NCBI GenBank assembly: GCA_964603915.1
Contig: CAZRWU010000034.1
Coordinates: 1 to 23,294, forward strand
Length of the DNA stretch: 23,294 nt
Direction of reading: 5' to 3'
DNA from: REEP01 sp964603915
GTDB lineage: Bacteria > Pseudomonadota > Alphaproteobacteria > Rhodospirillales > Defluviicoccaceae
The notes beneath the pieces were generated by a model that was not told the origin of the DNA, made no database searches, and saw only the letters and a program-made list of their open reading frames with translations. How positions within the stretch are numbered: the stretch's first letter is position 1; the number at the start of each line of letters is the position of its first letter. Shown here piece by piece: positions 1-5,808 of the stretch. Position numbers and translations under genes: made by a program.

Positions 1-1280
1 AAATTGGCGCCGTCCACGGTTGAGCCACCTGACACGTCTAGACACTTTCCGCTGTTCCGTGCAAGAAGCATTGGGAAAGATGGATTCCATTGGCCTTCCA
101 CGGGAATGTCATTGTAGTTCAGCCAAACACGGGAGATTCCCCCCAGCTGGGCCCTGAGCTTTTCGTTTTCAGAGCTGTTGGTCGGAACATCGAACATATA
201 ATCACCATTCATCGCAGCACATGCAGCGGCACCGCCGACCCAATCACCTTCCTGCATTGTTATGATCCAGTTATCGGAACCTAGCTGCCGGCAGGCATAC
301 GGGTACGACTTGTAGCAGTGATCATCGTCCCAGCGCCCATTGTTCATCTGCACTGCGCAATCTTGGTCATTCCTGTAATTGTTGGGCTCGTTCTTGGCCC
401 AACTCCACACGCCCGCCTCCAGGCGACCATCAGTGATCCCCATGAGGTCGAGGTTGACGATATTGCAAGGGTTATTGTTACAATCAGGCGAAAGACCAAC
501 CTTGAAGGCCACTACGACGTCTGAAGATGTCAACAAAGGTCTGCCGCCGTTGATTGCGTAGTCCCATATGCCAGGAAGGGTACGATCTTCCCAGGTACGT
601 TCCAGATTACCAAGGCCAGTATAGGCCAGCGCCGCCAAACCTGCTTCGGGTGAACATTCGGGATTACCGTCTTTCCAGAGGACTACCTGTCTGCCGGCCT
701 TTAAAACCTCAGCCTTGGTAAGTGTGTCGGGAATACTTTTACAGCCATTGCTGGGGTAAATGCGGCCTCCAAGCTGCTCATTGAGAACATTTAACAACTC
801 GCGGTGATGACCATCCGTATGATCCTCGATATAAAGAATGATCACTTCGTTTCGGTTCTGATCCAGCCACTCGTGTATTTCCTTCAAACTTTCCCATACG
901 TAGCGCTCTAGTTGGCTGCAGGTAGCATGGCCGTTGCTAGAATGGCAGAGTAGTAGGTCTTTAGGGTTCCACGGCATCTTACCGACTTTCCACGTCCAGT
1001 GTGCATCCAGCTCGATAAAGCGAGAACCCATACGCAGCTGGTCTTTAATGGAGACGTGCTGATTCGGAAGTGCATAAATGATACTGGAGTAGGCAGAAGA
1101 ATTATAGGAATTGTGCGTCCCAAGTATGTTATTGTCCTTCAACGCTGAAAACAGATCCAGCGTCCGCTGATATGCCAACGCCTTCCCAACCCAGCTATCT
1201 TTGAAATCATCTATACTATCTGCTAAAGCGTTAGAGGTGAAGAGGAGGCTTAGTGCGATACCTAGGAACTTTCTTAACAT
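1..1280 (-). CDS. Secreted PI-PLC-type phosphodiesterase with lectin-like C-terminal modules (3' end outside window)
   Basis: An uninterrupted minus-strand reading frame of 426 codons runs from ATG at 1280 off the window edge. Residues 1-20 form a signal peptide ending in NALA. Residues about 45-290 match the PI-PLC X-domain barrel: GTHNSY with H56/N57, FIELD with E90 and D92, CH at H113, and ILYIEDH with E152. These are the positions of the two catalytic histidines and acidic calcium ligands of eukaryotic-type PLC. Residues about 291-331 (EPNN, then DCAVQ, GRWDDD, ACR) resemble the C-terminal half of a C-type lectin fold, and about 335-385 (GDWVGGAAAC, SENEKL, VWLNYND) its N-terminal half. 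The last 20-odd residues (ARNSGKCLDVSGG) begin a ricin-B-type repeat. The role inferred is cleavage of phosphoinositide-like or GPI-like substrates outside the cell, with carbohydrate-binding modules for targeting. A possible ribosome site AAGGGA lies about 10 bases upstream. Base composition is less GC-rich than the neighbours, suggesting transfer. Substrate is not determinable. Confidence 0.88.
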   Translation of the reverse strand, partial: MLRKFLGIALSLLFTSNALADSIDDFKDSWVGKALAYQRTLDLFSALKDNNILGTHNSYNSSAYSSIIYALPNQHVSIKDQLRMGSRFIELDAHWTWKVGKMPWNPKDLLLCHSSNGHATCSQLERYVWESLKEIHEWLDQNRNEVIILYIEDHTDGHHRELLNVLNEQLGGRIYPSNGCKSIPDTLTKAEVLKAGRQVVLWKDGNPECSPEAGLAALAYTGLGNLERTWEDRTLPGIWDYAINGGRPLLTSSDVVVAFKVGLSPDCNNNPCNIVNLDLMGITDGRLEAGVWSWAKNEPNNYRNDQDCAVQMNNGRWDDDHCYKSYPYACRQLGSDNWIITMQEGDWVGGAAACAAMNGDYMFDVPTNSSENEKLRAQLGGISRVWLNYNDIPVEGQWNPSFPMLLARNSGKCLDVSGGSTVDGAN

Positions 1281-1351
1281 GAAAAAATATCCCTTGTATC
1301 TATGTCAAAACCGTTGGGCTGGCATGTGTTGATGCGAGCATAGCAGCACCT

Positions 1352-1700
1352 CTTGTTTCCCATGGGCTGCGGGCTCTGATTGCGCCCCTATCCCGCCGCA
1401 GCGGCCGAAGCCGATGGGCGGGCGGCCACCGGTCCGGGACCATTCTGTTTGTGCTCAAAATCGGCATTCCTTGGGAGATGCTGCCAGTTGAGAGGGGCTG
1501 CGGCTCGAGAATGGACCTGGTGGCGGCGTCTGCGGGTGCCCGAGGGGGCGCCGAGAATGGCGCCCGCCTTGACGCGTTGGCCCGCCTGCTTCGTGGGGTT
1601 GCCACCCCGAATTACCATCCGCCATGCGCGCCGCTTTGATATGCATCTTGCCTTCCGCCACCTTGCCGCCAGCCTCGTCTGCTTGAGTTTCGTCCGCTGA
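1352..1700 (+). pseudogene. Decayed, internally deleted IS5-family transposase remnant
   Basis: Reading across frames recovers pieces of an IS5-family (IS1031-like) transposase. A start segment VSHGLRALIAPL and the overlapping, shifted PIPPQRPKPMGGRPPV lead into ILFVLKIGIPWEMLP and RGCGSRM; a shift of one base then gives TWWRRLR. These correspond in order to the family N-terminal pattern (ALI.PLLPP..., GGRP, ILFVLKTGIPWEMLP, GCGSGMTCWRRLR). The piece RLDALARLLRG follows in yet another frame. The end RRFDMHLAFRHLAASLVC up to TGA at 1698-1700 matches the family C-terminus. The central DDE catalytic part is missing, so the element is a frameshifted internal-deletion relic and cannot encode an active enzyme. 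I could not identify terminal inverted repeats or a target duplication with confidence. It lies between the transferred-looking phospholipase gene and the VPLPA-CTERM gene and accounts for most of the 1281-1719 gap. Confidence 0.8.
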
Positions 1701-1719
1701 TGGCTTTAGTTAGGTGCAC

Positions 1720-2451
1720 TTAATGGCGTATAGCGGAATTGGGATGACGCCGCCAGGCGACCATGACAATGCCGCCCAACGCCGTGAGAAACAGCGGCAA
1801 CGCCGCGGGAATCGGGACAAGGTAAAAGGCGCTCTCGGTGTAATAATTGATGTCGGTGTCAGTCGAGATTCCTCGGAACGCGTTGGTGGCGGGATCGACC
1901 GCCCCGTCCTTCACATTGATCTGCGTGACAACCGCAAGGCCGTTCGTCGGGGCCGCGTAGAATGCCGCGAGAGCCGAGTCGAGCGTGGTATCGAGCGACG
2001 CGCTGAGGTTGACGTTGAGCGGACCTTGCGCCAAGACATTCGTGACGTCGTTGAAGGTTCCACTGATCAGCGCGCCGGCGGCGATTGTCGAGGCGCCGTT
2101 CTTGGCCGTCCCTGTCAGCAGCATGCTGCCACCGGGGGCGAAGGACCAGAATGACGGCGTGGCGACAACATTCGCGCCGGTAGTGAAGTTGAGCGTACAG
2201 CCTTCGCAGGTCAGCGTCGAGCCGGCGCTGGCCGCCGTGCCCAAGCCTAAAACCGCATCGAAAGCAATGCTCGTCCCCATCAGCGCGCCGCCGCTTCCAT
2301 CGTAGGACAGGGCACCCCCCTGAACCACCACATCATCGAACAAGACCGTCGATATCGGAGCCGATTCCGCATGCGAGGCGCTCGCCAGCACGCCGCCGGC
2401 GAGCGCGACCGGCAAAACCCAGGCCCGCGCTAACCTCTTCAATCGAACCAT
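1720..2451 (-). CDS. VPLPA-CTERM sorting domain protein
   Basis: The protein has 243 residues from the ATG at 2451, chosen because AGGAG sits about 9 bases upstream; an in-frame ATG at 2496 is less likely. Residues 1 to about 28 form a signal peptide (positive start, hydrophobic core, cleavage near SHA). The C-terminus reads VPIPAALPLFLTALGG, then a hydrophobic span and an arginine pair, which is the VPLPA-CTERM variant of the PEP-CTERM sorting signal. Proteins of this type are exported, then processed and anchored or released by an exosortase. The middle is low in charge, rich in Ala, Gly, Ser and Thr, and carries a CEGC pair that could form a disulfide; I recognise no enzymatic domain. No exosortase or exopolysaccharide genes occur in the window, so the processing enzyme must be elsewhere. 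The gene stands alone, and its function beyond being a surface or matrix protein is unknown. Confidence 0.85.
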   Translation of the reverse strand: MVRLKRLARAWVLPVALAGGVLASASHAESAPISTVLFDDVVVQGGALSYDGSGGALMGTSIAFDAVLGLGTAASAGSTLTCEGCTLNFTTGANVVATPSFWSFAPGGSMLLTGTAKNGASTIAAGALISGTFNDVTNVLAQGPLNVNLSASLDTTLDSALAAFYAAPTNGLAVVTQINVKDGAVDPATNAFRGISTDTDINYYTESAFYLVPIPAALPLFLTALGGIVMVAWRRHPNSAIRH

Positions 2452-2710
2452 CGCAATTTCTCCTGGTAGTTGCCATTCCTGCCTTCCGAGTGGCATCGTT
2501 GTACCACGCTGGTTGTTAACTACTCATGGAAGAGAATGTGCCATGGTGCGGCGAAATTACAGCAATATTTTACCTCATATGGGGCGATAGCTGTGGAAAA
2601 CTTGCGGTAAGGCTGATGGAATCGTTACCGGCGCAAGGGTCGAAGACGCATTGGCGGCCCACCCGGCCCTGCGCTGTCCGGCTCTCGCGATGGCGCTCCT
2701 CGCAGATCCG

Positions 2711-2908
2711 CTATGTCCTGCGCGACACCGGGCACGTGCTGAGACCGACCAGGCGGTACGCCGGGCACCAGCCGACCAACGCCGTGACCAAGGGAACCAA
2801 GCCGATCCAGCCCCAGGGGGTTTGTGGGCCAACGAAGACAAGAGCAATCAGAACAAGTCCCGCGACAATGCGGATAATGCGGTCGATACTGCCAATGTTC
2901 CTAGTCAT
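2711..2908 (-). CDS. DUF2892 (YgaP-like transmembrane) inner membrane protein
   Basis: A 65-residue protein beginning MTRNIGSIDRIIRIVAG, with two hydrophobic segments (about residues 8-28 and 33-50) and the ending GWCPAYRLVGLSTCP. This is the DUF2892 / YgaP transmembrane-domain pattern: MxxNIGxxDRxxR at the start and GxCPxYxxxGxxTC at the end. I place the start at 2908, where GGAGG lies 10 bases upstream, rather than at the in-frame ATG at 2953. It is downstream of the Crp/Fnr regulator in the same direction with a gap of about 80 bases, a common pairing, so the regulator may control it. YgaP itself joins this membrane domain to a rhodanese; here only the membrane part exists. A role in sulfur or redox metabolism is conceivable but not shown by the sequence. 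Confidence 0.85.
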   Translation of the reverse strand: MTRNIGSIDRIIRIVAGLVLIALVFVGPQTPWGWIGLVPLVTALVGWCPAYRLVGLSTCPVSRRT

Positions 2909-2989
2909 GCGCGTGCAGCCTCCAAAGCTTCGGGCGATGTGCATCGGCGTCATCGAAGCACAAGCTGGAGGATTTCGTCTGTGACTTGG

Positions 2990-3661
2990 TCACCGTGTCG
3001 AGCATGCCAGGAAAGCTTCAAGCGCCGTTACATCGACGACATCGATTCGGCCGCGCGCCAACGTCAGCCAACCGCGGCGTTCGAACTCCTTGAGCTGGCG
3101 GCTGACGACCTCCCGCGCCGACCCCAATTCAACGGCGAGTTGCTGGTGCGTCATGGCCAGCCCGCGATTCGTTCCGCGACACTTGCTGACCAGGCACTCC
3201 GCCAGCCGCACATCGATTCGCCGGAAGGCGACCTCCTCGATCAACAGCATCAAGTCGGCGATTCTCCGGCCGTACGTTTGAAAGACGAAAGAGCGGAACG
3301 CCGCCGACCGGTCGAGCAACTCGTGAAACGCCGCCGCCGGCAGAGCCGCCCCGACCACGGCCGTTTCCGTGACGGCCTCGGCCGGATAATCTTCATTCGC
3401 CAGAAGGCAGGAGGTCGTGAGGATACACGTCTCGCCGCCGCCGATTCGATAGAGAACGATTTCCCGGCCGCTTTGCGAAATCATCTGCACGCGGATAATC
3501 CCGGAAATGACGAAAAGGAAATCGCGGCACGGGCTGCCGGGAGCGAGCAGGCCGGAATGCGCGGGCAGCGCGAGGAGCGACGCCGCGCCCCGCAATCTGG
3601 CCGCCGCCCGGGGATCAAGCGTCTTGAAGTGGGGAAACGCGTCAAGCCAGTTATCGGCCAC
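2990..3661 (-). CDS. Crp/Fnr family transcriptional regulator
   Basis: A 223-residue protein with an N-terminal cyclic-nucleotide-binding-type beta barrel (about residues 15-125, FLFVISGIIRVQM and later GETC), a long dimerisation helix (about 118-145), and a C-terminal winged helix (about 150-215). The recognition helix contains E184, S187 and R188 in REVVSRQLKEFE, the E--SR arrangement known from FNR-type proteins that read TTGAT-like half sites. The N-terminal cysteine cluster that binds the FNR iron-sulfur centre is absent, although scattered cysteines occur (C45, C79, C85), so oxygen sensing by that route is unlikely. It starts with GTG at 3661, preceded by GAGGA at a spacing of 6. The likely target is the downstream DUF2892 gene. 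I found no convincing FNR-type palindrome upstream. Confidence 0.9.
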   Translation of the reverse strand: MADNWLDAFPHFKTLDPRAAARLRGAASLLALPAHSGLLAPGSPCRDFLFVISGIIRVQMISQSGREIVLYRIGGGETCILTTSCLLANEDYPAEAVTETAVVGAALPAAAFHELLDRSAAFRSFVFQTYGRRIADLMLLIEEVAFRRIDVRLAECLVSKCRGTNRGLAMTHQQLAVELGSAREVVSRQLKEFERRGWLTLARGRIDVVDVTALEAFLACSTR

Positions 3662-4050
3662 GGAATGTCCTCGAAACGGAAGCGGCGCATCCTATGCCTC
3701 CGCCGTTCTCCGCGCATCTGGAGACTGATCGGCTGCACCCAACGCCGCGCCGGGCCCTCGAACATCAACAATTGAAACACTGCGGGACATCCAACGGCAA
3801 CATCGCATTCGTATTGTCGCCGACGGCCGCTCTGCCGGCGGAGAGACCACCCGTGGTCATGGACGGAGGAAAAGGATGACGAAAACCGCGCGGTTATTTT
3901 GGGCCGTCGCTCGCGCTTTCGGGTTTCGGCGCCGCCATATCGAGGTCGTGTTCGTAATTCCGCCTTCGGGACGCTGACCATCGCGCGGCGCCCGACGCAT
4001 GCGCGCGTCCGGCAGGACATTACCTACGACAGGCCCGGTCGCTCATTATC
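3662..4050. other. Intergenic region between divergent regulators
   Basis: About 390 bases without a credible gene. The only long frame here (minus strand, 3481-4020) is arginine-rich, overlaps the regulator gene in another frame and resembles no family. A short perfect palindrome, GACCAC-CC-GTGGTC, lies at 3845-3858 and could be a protein-binding site for either flanking gene, or chance. Confidence 0.4.
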
Positions 4051-4079
4051 TTGACCCGGTACAATCGCATCTCTATATA
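4051..4079 (+). promoter_or_regulatory. Sigma70-like promoter of the PadR-RND operon
   Basis: TTGACC at 4051-4056 and TATATA at 4074-4079 are separated by exactly 17 bases. That is a close match to the housekeeping promoter consensus and stands out from the GC-rich surroundings. Transcription would start near 4086, about 28 bases before the PadR ATG at 4114. Confidence 0.7.
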
Positions 4080-4105
4080 TCGCTTTGATACATATCGGGG
4101 CGATA
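4078..4105 (+). promoter_or_regulatory. Probable PadR operator: two tandem 13-bp inverted repeats
   Basis: Two consecutive inverted repeats, TATCG-CTT-TGATA (4078-4090) and TATCG-GGG-CGATA (4093-4105), lie head to tail with a 2-base gap and a 15-bp period. They begin within the -10 element and cover the predicted transcription start. The second copy is a perfect 5-bp palindrome; the first has one mismatch. The position fits autorepression by the adjacent PadR protein. The link to PadR is inference from location. Confidence 0.62.
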
Positions 4106-4113
4106 CTAATGAC

Positions 4114-4695
4114 ATGGATGTAAAAACTCTGTGCCTTGGCGTGCTGATGCTCGGTCAGGCCAGCGGCTACGAGATCAAGAAGCACTTCGAGGAAGGCCCG
4201 TTCGCCTGCTTTCACGCCACCGGATTCGGCTCGATCTATCCGGCGTTGAATGCATTGAAGGCCGAGGGAGCGGTGACGTGCACCGAGATGGAGCAGAAAG
4301 GACGACCCGCCAAGAAAGTTTACAGCATCACCGATCGCGGGCGGGAAGCCCTTCGCCGCGCCTTAAGTAAAGAGCCGGCGCCCGACAGCTTTCGCTCGGA
4401 AGCCATTTTCATGATGTTTTTTGGAGACATGCTCGATCAAGGCCACTTGCGGCATGTCTACGACGACTACATCGCGCTCTATCGCGCCCGCGCCGACCGG
4501 ATGGCCCGGCAAGAAATGACGAATTGCTCGACCAGCCGCCGATTTGTCCACGGCATGGGCCTCGCCATTTACCGCGCCAGCCTCGCCTACATGGAGGAGA
4601 ACCGGGATTTGCTGTTCGGACCCGGCGATGTCGGGGATGCGCGACGCGAACAGGCGCCGCAGGATCTCGTTGGCGACAGCGGTGCGAGGGGCTGA
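4114..4695 (+). CDS. PadR family transcriptional regulator
   Basis: A 193-residue protein starting MDVKTLCLGVLMLGQASGY. Residues 1-80 form the PadR winged helix: the LCLGVLMLGQASGYEIKK helices, the GSIYPALNALKAEGAV recognition region and the KVYSITDRGREAL wing and following helix. Residues 95 to about 180 form the helical dimerisation domain of the longer PadR subfamily. The start at 4114 aligns with the family N-terminus; an upstream in-frame ATG at 4051 lies inside the -35 box and is rejected. Family members usually repress and are released by small molecules. It is the first gene of the efflux operon, with 30 bases to the next start, so it probably controls the pump and itself. Confidence 0.93.
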   Translation: MDVKTLCLGVLMLGQASGYEIKKHFEEGPFACFHATGFGSIYPALNALKAEGAVTCTEMEQKGRPAKKVYSITDRGREALRRALSKEPAPDSFRSEAIFMMFFGDMLDQGHLRHVYDDYIALYRARADRMARQEMTNCSTSRRFVHGMGLAIYRASLAYMEENRDLLFGPGDVGDARREQAPQDLVGDSGARG

Positions 4696-4725
4696 ACCAA
4701 GGCTATCTGGATCGGGAATACGCCC

Positions 4726-5808
4726 TTGAAACGCTCTTACCTCGTTGCCGCCGCCATCGCCGCTGCCGTTACCCTTTGGCTCGCCACCGGCCTTTTCATC
4801 GGCGATCGCGATGAAGCCGGCAAGCCCGCCGAGGCGACAACGCAGGCGTCCGTTCAGGTCGCAGACCTCGTCGCCGAGGTCCATGAGCGTCGTCTTGCCT
4901 TGTTCGGCCGCACGGAAGCGCAGCGCAAAGTGCAGGTCAGGGCCGAGACCGGCGGACGGGTCCTCGAGAAGGTTGTCGAGAAAGGGCAGCTTGTCGAAGC
5001 TGGCGATGTCCTGATCCGGCTTGCCATGGAAGACCGGAACGCCAGGCTGCGCGAGGCGGAAGCCCTGGTCGAGCAGTGGCAAGCGAAGGCACGGGCGTCG
5101 TCCTCCCTCGCCCGCTCCGGCTTCGGGGCGGCGCTGCAAAGCGCAGAGGATGTGGCGGCGCTCGAGGCCGCCCGGGCGCGTTTGGAAGCCATCAAACTGG
5201 ACATCGACCGCACGGAAATCCGTGCGCCGTTTGCCGGCGTGGTCGACGACATCACCGTCGAGGAGGGCGATTACCTCGACGCTTTCGATCGGGTTGCGCT
5301 CGTTGTCGACCTCGATCCCATCAAGATCGTCGCCCAGATCACCGAGCAAAACGCTCCCGGCATCCGCGTCGGCGGCGAAGCCAGGGTCCGCCTCGTCTCC
5401 GGGCCGAGCGCGCAAGGCGCCGTCACTTACGTGGCGCGCACCGGCGATCCGGGAACGCGGACATTCCGGGTCGAGGCTGCCCTTGCCAACCCTGGCTTGA
5501 GCATCGCCGAAGGTCTGACCGTAGAAGTGATCCTGCCTGTCGGCCGGGAACTTGCTCATCGCGTATCGCCCGCCATCCTGACGTTGGACGACAAAGGCGC
5601 GGTCGGCGTCAAACTGGTCGACGGCGAAAACCGCGTCGGGTTCCGACCGGTCGAAATCATCGACGACACCCCGGAAGGCATGTGGATCGCGGGCCTGCCG
5701 GAGCACGCGCGCGTCATCACCGTCGGGCAGGAATTTGTGCGTGAAGGGCAACAGGTTCGTCCCGTCAGCGCAACGGCCCGGACGGCCGGAAGCGGAGAGA
5801 CATCCTGA
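4726..5808 (+). CDS. RND efflux periplasmic adaptor (membrane fusion) subunit, HlyD family
   Basis: A 360-residue adaptor with an N-terminal hydrophobic anchor (residues 4 to about 25). A lipoyl-like half (about 60-105, including AETGGRVLEKVVEKGQLVE) is followed by a short alpha-hairpin (about 105-155) and the second lipoyl half (TEIRAPFAGVVDDITVEEGD). The beta-barrel and membrane-proximal domains follow (about 185-350). Such proteins bridge the inner-membrane RND pump to an outer-membrane channel. The start is a TTG at 4726 with GGGAA about 8 bases upstream; there is no better-placed ATG before the anchor. Its TGA stop overlaps the ATG of the pump gene (TGATG), indicating translational coupling. 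The hairpin is short compared with AcrA. Confidence 0.93.
   Translation: MKRSYLVAAAIAAAVTLWLATGLFIGDRDEAGKPAEATTQASVQVADLVAEVHERRLALFGRTEAQRKVQVRAETGGRVLEKVVEKGQLVEAGDVLIRLAMEDRNARLREAEALVEQWQAKARASSSLARSGFGAALQSAEDVAALEAARARLEAIKLDIDRTEIRAPFAGVVDDITVEEGDYLDAFDRVALVVDLDPIKIVAQITEQNAPGIRVGGEARVRLVSGPSAQGAVTYVARTGDPGTRTFRVEAALANPGLSIAEGLTVEVILPVGRELAHRVSPAILTLDDKGAVGVKLVDGENRVGFRPVEIIDDTPEGMWIAGLPEHARVITVGQEFVREGQQVRPVSATARTAGSGETS

Noticed and set aside
1285..1308. TTGACA on the minus strand before the phospholipase gene
   Set aside because: No -10 element at an acceptable distance; the following TATTTT is only 13 bases away and overlaps the ribosome site region.
2497..2560. Sigma54-like TGGCAC upstream of the VPLPA-CTERM gene
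   Set aside because: The required TTGC element at the proper distance is missing, so it is not a credible sigma54 promoter.
3735..3765. Possible FNR-type box (ATCAACAATTGA region) upstream of the Crp/Fnr gene
   Set aside because: Half sites face the wrong way and spacing does not fit TTGAT-N4-ATCAA.
2651..3775. Plus-strand open frame of 374 codons over the DUF2892 and Crp/Fnr genes
   Set aside because: Both minus-strand genes in this span match known families; the plus frame does not.
3481..4020. Minus-strand frame of 179 codons extending upstream of the Crp/Fnr gene
   Set aside because: Arginine-rich, overlaps the regulator out of frame, and matches nothing; treated as non-coding.
4363..5751. 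Minus-strand open frame of 462 codons opposite the PadR and adaptor genes
   Set aside because: Antisense shadow with low-complexity Asp/Arg/Gly content and no domain.
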